Source: Mayamaea pseudoterrestris
Taxonomy: Eukaryota > Bacillariophyta > Bacillariophyceae > Sellaphorales > Sellaphoraceae
Assembly (NCBI GenBank): GCA_027923505.1
Contig: BROI01000001.1
Coordinates: 337,501 to 401,500 of the forward strand
Reading direction: 5' to 3'
DNA: 64,000 bases
The notes beneath the pieces were generated by a model. That model did no database searches and had not been told where the DNA came from. It saw only the letters and a program-made list of their open reading frames with translations. The translations under genes and the position numbers were made by a program. Below are positions 40,349 to 51,319 of the stretch, one piece after another (positions within the stretch are counted from its first letter, which is position 1; the number at the start of each line of letters is the position of its first letter).

Positions 40349-41272
40349 TTATTGTCCGCTTTGAACTTTCAAAGGCTCATCATGAAGCGGTGCCGCAAGT
40401 TCCGGTAGACTCGTTGCTTGCTCCTCGCCAATGTTTCCTCCGAGCGCCATGACACTTCGCTGATGTGTCGCCACGCCAACATACTCACTACTCTGGTAAT
40501 GGAGTCGCTGTCGCTCCTTGGCCGACAAGTCTCGTAATTTGCGTGCCGGATTGCCCACCCACAGTTCACCCGACGCAACGACTTGCTTTGGCTGGATAAC
40601 TGCGCCGGCGCCGATCAAGCATTCGGCCTGCACATGCGCACCTTCTCCAATGACGCTTCCCATGCCAATCAAGCAAAAGTCGTCAATCTTGGCGCTATGA
40701 ATCTGCGCCAAGTGACCAATCGTGACACCCTCTCCAATGACGGTATGGTCAATTCGTGATGTAATGACGCAACCATCCTGTACGTTGGTGTTTGCGCCAA
40801 TGAAGATTGCTCCGCCGTGGTGATGGTCAGAGTCTTTTGCGTTCAATTTCCATGGTTCCTTTATTTGACATTCTCCATCTTCTTGTGCTTCTACCAGTTC
40901 TGATCCATCTGATATAGCTTGATGATTCTCACTGTACACTTCTGCGTTGAGACACTCATCCGCTCGCAAAACGGCTCCGTACCAAACGGAGCACCCTGAC
41001 GCTATGTGAACACTGCCGATGAGCGTCGCACAAGGCGCCAAATACGCAACGTGTGGATGAACGATTGGCTTTCCAGAATATAGGAGCGGCATGAGTTGTC
41101 GATGTCGTGATAGATTATCATCAAACAGGCAAGGGTCGTCGTAGTAATCGTGCTTCGTCGCGGCGAGTTGAGCGGTCCGTAGACCGAGGCGGTCGAGTGC
41201 TTGGCCCGTCTCGCGAAAGGCGCGTCCAATAACTTGACGAAAATGTTGAACGAGTGATGGAGCTCGAGGCAT
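40349..41272 (-). CDS. Gamma-type carbonic anhydrase (mitochondrial complex I type), probably non-catalytic
   Basis: 307 residues from the Met at 41272; the N-terminus AFRETGQALDRLG is the hallmark of gamma-CA subunits of mitochondrial complex I. An upstream Met at 41386 is open but adds nothing recognisable. A left-handed beta-helix of hexapeptide repeats follows: CATLIGSVHIASGCSVWYGAVLRAD, IFIGANTNVQDG, TVIGEGVTIGHLAQIH, LIGMGSVIGEGAHV, then GELWVGNPARKLRDL. Two zinc-ligand positions are present (the His residues of TIGH and QIHSA), but the first ligand, at DGVVLH of the archaeal enzyme Cam, is Thr here (DGCVIT). About 45 residues are inserted between VLRAD and IFIGAN, including DHHHGG. In plants, gamma-CAs form a matrix-side domain of complex I, with catalytic and gamma-CA-like forms. 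The lost ligand suggests the latter unless an inserted His substitutes. Confidence 0.88.
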   Translation of the reverse strand: MPRAPSLVQHFRQVIGRAFRETGQALDRLGLRTAQLAATKHDYYDDPCLFDDNLSRHRQLMPLLYSGKPIVHPHVAYLAPCATLIGSVHIASGCSVWYGAVLRADECLNAEVYSENHQAISDGSELVEAQEDGECQIKEPWKLNAKDSDHHHGGAIFIGANTNVQDGCVITSRIDHTVIGEGVTIGHLAQIHSAKIDDFCLIGMGSVIGEGAHVQAECLIGAGAVIQPKQVVASGELWVGNPARKLRDLSAKERQRLHYQSSEYVGVATHQRSVMALGGNIGEEQATSLPELAAPLHDEPLKVQSGQ

Positions 41273-41814
41273 AATGGATTTTGTGTAAGAAAGAAGCAAG
41301 CTGTGTATAGAGACAAGGTCCAAGCTGATGGAAGAGATGCAGCCTGAAAAAAATGGAGGGATGATCATCGCTTCCCCAAGTCGCACCGTTTTTCTCCATT
41401 GCCGGTAAGACGTTGACCTATCTTATTTCGCTTCATGATAGTCCTGGTCCGTCGTTTGCACAATTGCGCAACATCTACGCAGGAGTCGCCGCATCATTCC
41501 AGCTCGGTAGATGCAATCACCAGGGCTGCCGTTGCCGTCGATGCTTGTTGAGTGTGTAGCAGGCGCTGCCAGTCAATGGTGGAGTTTGCGTGCGAAAGAT
41601 ACTACGAGCTCGAAAACTAACTTGGCAGCAGAGCTGCTGCATATCAAACAGAGGGTCTACTGTATTAGTTTGCACTTTTGGCGTATGCGTATCTTTCACA
41701 AGCGTGTCTCGCCAGGATGCCGATCCATCCATCGCTAAACACCCAAAACCCAAACACAACCATCTCGCTCTACACCCCTTCTTGCTTGCTCATTTTCAGC
41801 AAGTGGTTCGCTCC
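41273..41814. other. Intergenic region
   Basis: About 540 bases between the gamma-CA start and the 3' end of the small membrane protein gene, both on the minus strand. Short frames on both strands overlap one another; none is convincing. Confidence 0.4.
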
Positions 41815-42111
41815 CTACGCCTTTTTCGTTCGATTCGCTGGAATGTCCGAGTATGGATGCGGCCGCAAAAAGCCAACGGGCGGAGCCAAGTAGGCGGCCA
41901 GTAGCCAAAGCGCCACCACAAACAGCATGAGCTTGAAATGTGCCGCGTAAAAGTAGCAACCAATGGGAAATATGAAAACAAGAAAACTGGCAATGTTTAG
42001 TGTAATCGACTTGATATCCAAGCCAGCTGAAGTTGGAAAATATGAGATAGATTTATAGCACATGGTGTTAGTCATTGCGATCGTTTCTTCGTTGCTGTGC
42101 GTCGTCGTCAT
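41815..42111 (-). CDS. Small two-helix membrane protein
   Basis: 98 residues from the Met at 42111 (MTTTHSNEET); the frame is open to a Met at 42168. Two hydrophobic segments, SFLVFIFPIGCYFYAAHF and LMLFVVALWLLAAYLAPPV, are separated by a short Lys-containing turn, followed by the tail GFLRPHPYSDIPANRTKKA with positively charged end. The sequence CATATTTTCCAACTTCAG ahead of the codons for AGLDIKS looks like an intron acceptor, so exon 1 may lie further upstream and the first 35 residues may be wrong; I found no matching donor. Family not recognised. The two-helix hairpin and basic tail are typical of small organellar or ER membrane subunits. Confidence 0.55.
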   Translation of the reverse strand: MTTTHSNEETIAMTNTMCYKSISYFPTSAGLDIKSITLNIASFLVFIFPIGCYFYAAHFKLMLFVVALWLLAAYLAPPVGFLRPHPYSDIPANRTKKA

Positions 42112-42976
42112 GTCGTCGTCGGAAAATTGACTGATTCGACTTCGACACCCGTCAATTGAGCTGTTCAACGAGCGCTAATCGATGCATGCATATATGATCC
42201 GTTACGGAACTTTGATACATTTGTGAATGCACCTTCTATCAACCAATCGAATTGCTCCTGCTCAGTGCTTTAGCAAGAATACTTTCAAGAACTCACAGCT
42301 GTAGTAAGGATCTCTCTTGGTTGGTTCGGACATGATGGCAACGTTGATTCAATTGTGCAGTTACGGTTCTTATTGTTGCAATTACTACAAGTACGAAAGA
42401 GAAGCAAGCAACATGACGACGATCCATCGTCGTCGCTTGTCCGTCATCGTCGTCATCACGGGGAACATCGGTGTCGCACCAGTTCTAAACGACGTCACAC
42501 ATAGTGTTTCGCCAAAGATCATTCATCTCGTACAACATGACCATGAACCTATGGCTTCTGCAGTTGCAGGATTTACAAATGGCATATCACTTACTCGTAA
42601 AGCTTTCGTCAGCAAAGAGTGATGGTTGTCTCAATAGCGACAAGCGCCCTAGCCACGCAGCAAGAACTTTCAAGGCCAATGACGCGGGAGCACAGCAGAT
42701 CCTAACCCACGCGAGGCTACCTAACAGTTAGTCACACTTCTCTTACTCTTCGTCGCTACCTCGCTTGTAAACATTCAAATGAACTCGACAAAGGAAGCGC
42801 GTTGAGAAGTTGCAGAGTCCATTTCGTAGAGACGCGTCACACTCCTGTTTCTGGTCAATTCGTTAGATCTTTGTCTAAAAATGCCTTCCGTCCATATCAT
42901 CAAGCGCACACAGACCTGTAAACTTCGGAACACTTACCCAGCAAACTATAACACATTCTATGTCATTATGTTGCGC
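42112..42976. other. Long intergenic region
   Basis: About 865 bases with no supported gene. A 101-codon plus-strand frame at 42317-42622 has an unlikely composition (ITGNIGVAPVLNDV, many His and Thr) and no domain. The region separates the small membrane protein from the 3' end of the sulfatase. Confidence 0.4.
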
Positions 42977-45441
42977 CTACTCTACAAGTTCATCCCATGG
43001 TACAATGACAACCTTCTGCACTGAAACATCGCTGCGAATGACAATCCGAACGCCAAGAAGGTCGGACCGATCGACGCGGCTTTCCGACGCAAAGGCAACT
43101 CGAATGCGCAAGTGTCCGTTCCTGTGTACCACTCCTTGTCGACGACTGAGTGAAAAGTACTCGCGTCCAGTGCCTTTCAATGAGATGTCATTGATCGTCA
43201 AGGTTCCACTCGTTGTTCGTCCGACATAAAGAAATGCGTTGGACCGCCACTTGCCGTCGATCATGACGGGCGGATTGAATCTAAGCTTAGAGTCGCTTAT
43301 CCATTGGGCAACCTCATTCCAGGACCGTCGCTGCGTCACTTCTTGAATGTCACCATGTCCTTCCCCGTTATTGTACTTTGGAGACGAGTAGTATTTTTTA
43401 GCACCGCCGTTTTGCCGCAACATCCATTCCACAAGCAAGCATCTCAAATGTTCCGCCTTGCCGATCAGCTGCAAACTCTGCTTCTTCCGTGACAACAAGT
43501 TGTTCATTTCGTACGGATCGGTTGCAAGATTGTACATCATGTCTTGCGAGTCATAATCTGCGCTCTTGGCAATCAGTAACTTCCAATGTTCGTACCTAAT
43601 CATAAAGTTGGGAAATTCACCCAGCTTCTTGACTTCTGCATCCTCGGAAACACAAAAGTCATCATCATAAAGCTCATTATAGCTGCTTCCAGCAATCAAA
43701 GGACGTAGACTTGTGCCATCACTTTTGTCTAAACTGGACAACCCAGCGTAATCCAAAATAGTCGCCAACAGATTCAAATGTGCCCCGACCGGCCTACTGA
43801 CGACGGTTCCTGGCTCAATTTTGCCAGGCAGTCGCATCAAAAATGGAACGCGAAGAGCTTCTTCAATGAGCCCCAGCTTGCCTCCCATGCTATGAAGAAC
43901 CGTGCGCGCACAAAGTTAGAGCCATGCTTAAAGTTTGCAGCTGCTGAGCACGGGCATCATCGGAAATACTTACCCATGAGCACCAAGAAACTCGCCATGA
44001 TCCGACGTAAAAGCAACCAGTGTGTTTTCAGACACTCCTTGCCGATCTAACTCATCCAATAAGACACCAATCCACTCGTCAACTTGCTCAATCATTCCCA
44101 TGTACACGGCCGAAAACCCTTGCACAAGGTTGGGGTCGCGAAATCCTTTGGCAGCATCCGCTCGTTGCTTGGAAGCGTACCAGTCATTGTCAAATTTGCT
44201 CTGCATGTTGGGCGGGGTGAGAATGTCTTGCTGATTTTCAAGGTAGTATTGGGCGTACTCTTCGCTCACAACCCACGGCGAGTCTGTCGGCAAGTGAGAT
44301 GATTTATTGCAGCGGTCAGTAACCTCAAATTTTAAATATATATGCAACTGCAAAAGAGACACTTACGTGGATAGTCAAAAGAAACAGTCAAGACCCATGG
44401 CTTTGATTGCTGCGCCAATCGTTGAATGGCCAGCTGTCCCTGCCGCCCCGTGTAGGTTGCTAGCGAATATTTTGGCGGAAGTGAGTCGACACCAAACATA
44501 CTAAAATCCGCCGCCCTTTCAGAATATGGCTTTTGATAGCGTGGATCGATCTTGATTGGCGTGTAGAGACAACTGGTTCGAACGTTGTTTTGCATGCCAG
44601 GTTGGTAGATTTGCGGAAAGTCGCTTTCATCAACCCAGAACGCGACTTGCTTTAAATACTCATCCGCATCCTCCTCCTCGCCATCAAATATTGGATTTTC
44701 CATGTCAAGGTCGTAAGTGTTGTATGAGATTGCATTTTTGCTATTGTCTGCGCTTCTGTACCATCGAGCAGGAAGATGAAACTTGCCGAATGATTCCGCC
44801 TCGTAGCCTTGGTCGAAAAGAATCTGATCGTAAGTACGAACAGAATTTATTTTGCGTGTAGCAATCGGATCATTCGTGTAATCTGGAAGCATTCTATTTG
44901 CTTCTATGCCATGTCGTTCAATGGTGCAACCAGTTCGGAGGGTTGCTCGGGCTGGAGCGCAACTTGCAAATTGAGAGTAGGCGTTTTGAAACCATACACC
45001 ATCCTTGGCGAGGCGATCAATGTTGGGAGTCTTGACATGGAGTTTATCTTTGTATATCGGCATACTCTCCTGAATGAATTGAATATAATCATAGCGAAGT
45101 TGATCCATTGTAATTATGAGAATATTTAGTTTCTTGTCGTCGCTGTTGGCTTGTATCGTCACATCTTGGTGCGACAATTTAAACGTTTCCTCCGACACTG
45201 GCTTAGAGAAAGTCGCCAAGGGTTCATATTTTTCGTTACTAAAGACATCGTCAGTTGCGTATATGGAAGAGTCTGCTGTCGTTGATACGTTGTTGCTGGT
45301 GCTTAAAATGGCTTGCACCTCTCCAGCTTCGACTCTGAGTTCGTCGGACGGTTCGTTTCGGTTACTACTAGTTCCTCCATCAAGTGCGCTTGCCCTGGAA
45401 AATGTCAGCGAGACAAGCAGCAGCAGCAACAACGGATTCAT
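42977..45441 (-). CDS. Secreted sulfatase (formylglycine-dependent)
   Basis: Three exons: 45441-44367, 44283-43974 and 43889-42977, with introns of 83 and 84 bases (GTAAGT donors in both). Joins fall within codons and restore SFDYPHSPWVV and FLGAHGMGGKLGL, both expected in sulfatases; 765 residues. A signal peptide (MNPLLLLLLVSLTFSRASA) precedes about 90 variable residues. The catalytic domain begins NILIITMDQLRYDY (metal-binding Asp). CAPARATLRTG is the CxPxR signature whose Cys is converted to formylglycine. SDHGEFLGAHG supplies the second metal Asp and His, and EEALRVPFLMR follows. After the sulfatase domain, about 150 residues form an extra beta-rich domain. Likely acts on sulfated polysaccharides outside the cell or in an endomembrane compartment. 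Substrate not predictable. It precedes two secreted metallopeptidase genes on the same strand. Confidence 0.92.
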
Positions 45442-46017
45442 GCTCAGCGTACTTGTCCAACTGTTCGACTCGACAAGCGCCTGGTTGGAGGGAAGATCGA
45501 CCAGAAGATCTTGACGGTCGCTGAAAAGACTGCCACTCGGAGTCGAAGCTTTTCAATGTCAGGTGCGATCATTTTAGATACACCACAATAATGGTGCGAA
45601 TGCACCCCCCGGCTATAAGTACTGCGTAAAACCATTGATCCTACCACCTCCCCGCCCCGCGAATGTGTTAATTAACGCTATTGAGACATTCAATTCCAGT
45701 TCGTTTGGCACGACTGCATTGACACCCAACAAAGGAAGTGCTCATCTGTATCTATCATAACTACGAAATTATCCACCCAGCCTTTCCATGCTTCAATATC
45801 TCTATCATATCAATCGTCTAAAAGTCGAATGTTAACATAATCAGGCTAATGGTAACTAGCTTTCGCATCCTATAAACTCCTATTTGTCTCTCGATGCCCA
45901 TCAGGCGGACCGCAACCGCCAACATATCGCGGTCAGCAGCGATTTAGCAACGCCAGATATGTCGGTCCTTGACGTATTCTCCATACCCTTCCGCATGCAA
46001 CTATAAAGAGACCGAAT
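45442..46017. other. Intergenic region in the secretory cluster
   Basis: About 575 bases between the sulfatase start and the 3' end of the first M11 gene. No coding signal. A short AT-rich palindromic element TTAATTAA occurs near 45668. Confidence 0.4.
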
Positions 46018-47583
46018 TTACTTCTTCAATGATAGCGAGCAGTACGACTTGCCCAAGGCAATGCTCACCACCAACTTGTCGGTGCGATCCGGGTCATTGT
46101 CGTCATACGACATGCTACATACTTCAATAATAAGTGGTTGTTGCATTTTTTGCCAGTTTCGAACCTTGTATTGCTCTCCGACGCTCAAACCAGCCACTGA
46201 CTGTGATCGGCTTGGGTCGTTGCGGGTAATGGTCAGCATGTTTCGCTTCTCCTCCGTGTCTTTGTTGAACTTTTTGGCTCGATTGAACTGCAGAAAATAC
46301 ACGTTGTTAATATTGATCAAGACTGGTCGTCTCCCGGCCGTGTCGTAGTCGACGAAGGAAACCATTGCTATGCGCCGAGGAGTCGAAACATCATCGATTT
46401 GCAAAGCGTTGGATGCGTACCATCCAAGCTGCCAGTTTTTAAACCCGTCAAAGCACTTTAGCGGATATGTACTGCTGAGTTGTCCATAGCCCTGTGCAAC
46501 CCCGTACAAGAATTCATCATTGTGTGAGACAAAACGATGGGGCAATCAAAGCGCGACACGCAACAGAAGTTTTGCTGATGCTTGCAGAAATGCGCACGGC
46601 GCGACCAAACTCAACAAACGCATGACTCTCACCATATACCCCGTCTTGTCGCCATACGACAAGTCTGGATCTAAGGTTCCTTCCCCCGAATGGAGCAGCC
46701 CCAAGTTATGTCCAATCTCATGCATGCCGGCGCTCAATGACATGGCCCACTTGTCATTGTACGTGGATCTCCAGTAGTTTACGCCCGCATTGGACAGCCA
46801 GGGTGTTCCAAGCGTGCCGGGCGGCAGTACAATCATCATGCGAGTCGCCAGGGTTGATACGGAGCTAACTCTTCTCAACGCCGCAAGCCGCTGCAGCGCC
46901 GCATCCACCAGTGCCGCCGGTGTGGCAAAGGCTGTGACGGAAGCATTTATTTCAACTGTTTGGCCGTCGGCATAAACAAAGTTTAGTTGATTGAAGCTGC
47001 ATTTACTATACTGCTCGCGAATGCTTGGACTCGTGTCGGTCGTGGTTCTTCCTACAATTTGCCGCTTGAGCGCTGGTAATGAATATGTTGGTTCAGAATC
47101 TGTCGTGCTGACGCGCAATATGAAAATGGTTTGCTTGCCCGACGCAGGATTGAGTAGTGTGGGCGAGACACCTGTACTTGCGGTGCCGGATGCCCGAGCG
47201 TTTGTGGATGATTGCAAAGGACTCGAGGAGAGAATCTTGTACCTTGTGTTTTCGGTCGTGACGATGCGAGCGTCCTTTGAGCGCGCGTTGATAATCTTGA
47301 TCCAAAGTGTCCCTTGCAGCAAATCAGCTTGATAATATTGCTGCAAATCACTTGGAAAGTTGTCGATTGGCCAGATGTAATCGTTCTGGTAAATGCAGGC
47401 TACTTCCTGTCCATACTTGCCACTGGCGTAGAAGGTGTTTGACATTGTCATTTGACACTTGAATGACGTTGCTTCACTAATGGCAAGCTGTCGGCTTTTC
47501 ACTTTGGCGTGGCATGGTGAAAGAATGTTTCCCAACACCAAAAGCAGTAGCTTGTGAAGAATGAATTGTCGAGTAGCACCCAT
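46018..47583 (-). CDS. Secreted M11 (gametolysin-type) metallopeptidase
   Basis: Two exons: 47583-46633 and 46491-46018, across a 141-base intron (GTGAGA donor, TTGCACAG acceptor), phase 0, joining KTGYM to GYGQLSSTYPLKCFDG; 474 residues. A signal peptide ends near SPCHAK. The catalytic zinc site is HEIGHNLGLLHSGE, the M11 form HExxHNxxxxHS, followed by YGDKTGYMGYG containing the Met-turn, and KNWQLGWY, conserved in gametolysins. The propeptide region (30-200) is variable. Gametolysin from Chlamydomonas digests Hyp-rich cell-wall glycoproteins during mating. In stramenopiles M11 enzymes are presumed to cut extracellular matrix proteins. No membrane anchor: the protein ends SYCSLSLKK. The intron holds a stop, so an unspliced product would be truncated just after the active site. 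Confidence 0.88.
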
Positions 47584-48224
47584 GTTGAAGCGTTGAAGAG
47601 CGCGATGAGAAAAGCTTGGAAAACTCTTGTAGAAGCCAAAGAGTCGTCAAGCTGCGACGTTAATATACAAATATCGACAAGTACAAGTGAAGCAATTAGA
47701 CTGTGAAAAGCAAAAGGATGCTGAGAGGTATTTGAAATGCAAGGGCGTGTTACCAAGCACTGCCAAAATTGTCGATTGACGCGGCTGCGAACAGCCATGG
47801 ATTTCGTCGAGCACAATCCACAATGCAACACTGCAAAAAGGCAAACAACGCTCTCTCGTACCTTTGTGCTATAAACAATGCGTGCTGCTCATGAGCGCAA
47901 TGGCTAGCCGCTTCGTCAGACAGAGAATGACTTGATCAACGATCGTGCATGACCACGCGCGGTCATGGTGGACTGATTGTGGCTCTGCAATATTGAATAC
48001 TCCGCTCCTGCGATGTCACAAAGAAGAAAACAGCTAATCTTCAATATTGCCCCTTTCATTATCTTCTGCATGCAATTCCCACCGCTAATAGCGCACTAAT
48101 TGGGTACACCGCTTGAAACATACAGTACTCGTAAACATGATTATAACAATACACACTGCCAACACTACTATACTACTTCAACATACTTGAACATGGGCGC
48201 ACGCGTATGAGACGTTCCATTTGA
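47584..48224. other. Intergenic region between the two M11 genes
   Basis: About 640 bases; no supported gene. A 110-codon minus-strand frame (47499-47831) overlaps the start of the downstream M11 gene and has no recognisable character. Confidence 0.4.
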
Positions 48225-50923
48225 CTACAAAAAGGAATGTTCCGGCAAGGACGGCATTTCCACGTCATCATTGTACGTTGGTCCAACTTCAGCATCATCT
48301 TCCGTGTCTGGTTTCATCAAATCTTCCTCTTCATTCGAAGAATCGGACGAAAAGGAAGCGCTGCGAGAAGCGTTGGTTTGTTCCGTATTGGGACTACGCT
48401 GGCGCTTTGGTTTGAAGAAGCCATCCATTTCGCGACTTGCGCGGTACTCCATCTCCTGCGCCCACCAAAGGCGATGCATGTAGGTAAGTGTAACGAGTGA
48501 GAAGCAAGTGATGAAGAGAATCATGACAATGTTCTTGTGAGGCTTCTTGGAATGGGAGTTGGACGGAGACTTATCGACAGCAAAGTTGCTATCATTATGC
48601 CGGTTCATGACTGTATTGTACTCGAATGCGTTACCCTGAGTAAGACTGTTTTGATCATCGTCATTGCCATTGTCATCATCGTCGACGTGACTGTTGTTCT
48701 TGCTCTTGCTTTCTTCGATGGGTCTTGTCGGACTGCTGGTTGCCACGTCGATCGACGGTTCGATCGTCGGACCCTCGGTGATGGCGGCGCTGCTGCTGCT
48801 TGCAATAGTAGTACTAGCGGTCGGGCTACTTGTTTCAATGCTCATCGTGCTGCTGGCCGTCGGAAAGCTCGTGGCAACGCGACTCGTCGTTGGGCTGTAG
48901 GTCGGTCGCCTCGTCGTAGGACTTGCCGTCGCGGCAACAACGTCATTGTCGCTTCGACTACTCGCCGCGTACAAGAGCGAGCAAACTGACGAGTCTGGCC
49001 CAATTCCAACAATCAATACATCCGCAGTCGATCCAGTAGCATCGGAACTGACGCTGCAAACAACAATTACTACTCCATTCGCAACAAACGGATTATCATT
49101 CTCGGTCAAACTTGCCACCAAGTTAGTTCCGCTGGAGGTTTTCTGAACAATGACGAGTGTATCAGGATGTTCGCCTGTGTCGCTGTTGTAACTCTTGGCG
49201 CGATTGTACTGCAAGTAAAGTCCCATGCTGACAATTTCCAAGACAACATATTGACTTGGATTAGTCAATTTGTAGTCTACAAATGCCGCCACTTGATATA
49301 AATTCGATACTCCAGTATCCACTTGTAGCAAGCGATCGTCGTACCAGCCCAATTGAGCGTGGTTTTCCGCATTATAGCATCGCTGCGGAAAGTCGACCTT
49401 TTCAGTTGCCGATCCCATGAAGCCTGTAGTGTCGCCATAGTCCATGCCGCCTTCCCAAGAATGCATCAAGCCAAAGCTGTATATTGAAAGCGAGAATATG
49501 GGTAAGATGAAGGTAGCAAGCTTGCACTTACTCAATTATTTGTGCGCATTCAAACAGCAGAGTTAATTAATAATTCATTCAACGAATTCACTCACTTGTG
49601 TCCCACTTCATGCGCCATGCCTCCCATATACGTAGCCCATACATCATTAAAGACAGTTTGCTGTCCCGGAATGGTTCCAAAGGCGGCCCAGTCAAACTGC
49701 GCCCGGCCCGATCCCGTGGAAATGGTTCCCGGTGGCAAAACAAACATGATTAAATCCGAAAGATTTCGAACGTCTGTGATGCTACTGTCGCTGCGTTGCA
49801 CCACTGGCAGTGCTGCATCATACGCTTCATTGACCAAGTCCAAGTAGTTGCGTCCATTGGCCGACAAGTTGACGCGAGCGTCCAAGACGCCAAAGGACGT
49901 TGGCGCAATATTAAGCTTTCCAGCCGAGCAGCGAAGCAGTTGCGATCGGAGCGACATGGATGAATCGAAAACATAGTAGTGCATTTCGTCACTCGTCGGA
50001 GTTGGTTGCGCGTCATTGGCAATGATACGAATGACAATGGCAGTCAATGTTCCCGAGTTGGGAGGTGCGCCAAGCAAGTGGCGATGGTCATGCCGTATCA
50101 TGCTGCTGCTCGCAGTCTCATCTTCATGGAAAAGCTCCAATGATGCATCCTTTGCAATCACAACTTTGTTTTCGGCAATGCGTCCATTTGAAATCTTAAG
50201 AAACAAGAGTTTGCCTCTGGCGAGGCGAGGCTTGGCGCTTTTGAGAATCTCGATCAACGGCGCATCTTCATCCTTGTCCTCGGTGAAGCTATACGTGTAT
50301 GGGAGCGTGACTCCAAACTCGACTGGCTGACACGAGACAAAATCGCGAGACGTATGCGATGCTTGTTTTTGCTGCTTTTGCAAGGCATTAAAAAGGACTA
50401 ATCGGCAGTGCAGGACGGATGCAGAGTCCTTGTCCTGGCTTGTTGTTGCGACAGTCGCAGCAGGAGATGCCGCAGCAGCAGTCGTTACTTGCAGTAGAGC
50501 CAAAAGCATCATTGCAAAGCATCGAAGACTGTAGCAACATGACGCTATTGTCCTTCTCTTCATTGCTTGAGTGATGCTGCTCCTCCTTTCGTCAAGTACA
50601 AGCGGTGATCGCTCCGCTGGTGAAAGAGCGTCTTTGGCTTGTAAAAGAGCATGCCGGATTACCTCCGCAGCCTTGTTGCGACCTTCCGCCGCTTTAGCCG
50701 ACTCGTGTTTCCCGTCATGGTCCTTTTCCTGGACATCGTCATGACCCCGTTCCTCTTCGTCCCCGCCAAGATTAGGATCGACTGGACCAGGCAGCATCGA
50801 GTCGTCACGGCCCGGATAGAGATCCGTCGATTGTGCCAGGACTGTACTGGAAGGCAGATTCGTAATCATTATGAAGAGATGATTTAGTTTGCCGCAATAA
50901 CACAAGGGAAGATAGAGGTGCAA
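48225..50923 (-). CDS. Membrane-anchored M11 metallopeptidase with cytosolic tail
   Basis: Two exons: 50923-49596 and 49476-48225, across a 119-base intron that splits the Asn of the zinc motif HEVGHNFGLMHSWE; up to 859 residues. The catalytic part also shows MDYGDTTGFMG (Met-turn) and NHAQLGWY. After it come a Ser/Thr-rich stretch of about 60 residues, an acidic linker (HVDDDDNGNDDDQ), a membrane helix near residue 755 (NIVMILFITCFSLVTLTYM) and a cytosolic tail of about 80 residues with Ser-rich and acidic patches. Start is uncertain. Met 121 (50563) gives a classical signal peptide, MKRRTIASCCYSLRCFAMMLLALLQ. The 120 upstream codons are open and acidic, which would instead make that helix an internal signal anchor. 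It is a sister of the adjacent soluble M11 enzyme. Anchoring suggests shedding of surface proteins or local matrix cutting. Confidence 0.85.
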
Positions 50924-51319
50924 GTACTATGGTCTTGAATTTGGTGGAGGGAATAGATGATGGAAGCATTGCTCATTGGCTTTTTTAGCTCGTGGAAAGG
51001 TTCGTCATCAGAACGTTGAATGTCGCAGTTAAAACCAGTAAGACTTTTGTTCACAATACATACTACCTGAAGCAATACACGATGCTCAACTACAGATATC
51101 ATAGCATGCATGTGGATAGATCCAACTAAAACAACAGCAACAATAGAATTACGTGCGATCCCGTTCATTGGGTGCATATAAATGGGTCATCTTATACCAG
51201 CTTCGGCACCATTCTATACCGGTACTAACTTCCGTCCTCGTCAACTTACAATTTTTGGATGGAAGCGAGAAAAGCCTGTTTCGCCGACGATCAACTCGTC
51301 GGCAATGATAATTTGCATC
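50924..51319. other. Intergenic region
   Basis: About 395 bases between the M11 start and the RMD1-like stop. Contains a TACCGGTA palindrome at 51217-51224. No supported gene. Confidence 0.4.
51217..51224. promoter_or_regulatory. TACCGGTA palindrome upstream of the anchored M11 gene
   Basis: Exact copy of the palindrome, about 294 bases upstream of the first possible M11 start and 104 bases past the start-side neighbour's stop side. Orientation is undefined because the site is symmetric. Confidence 0.3.

Noticed and set aside
42317-42622. 101-codon plus-strand frame in the long intergenic region
   Set aside because: Unlikely composition, no homologous pattern and no supporting splice or promoter signals.
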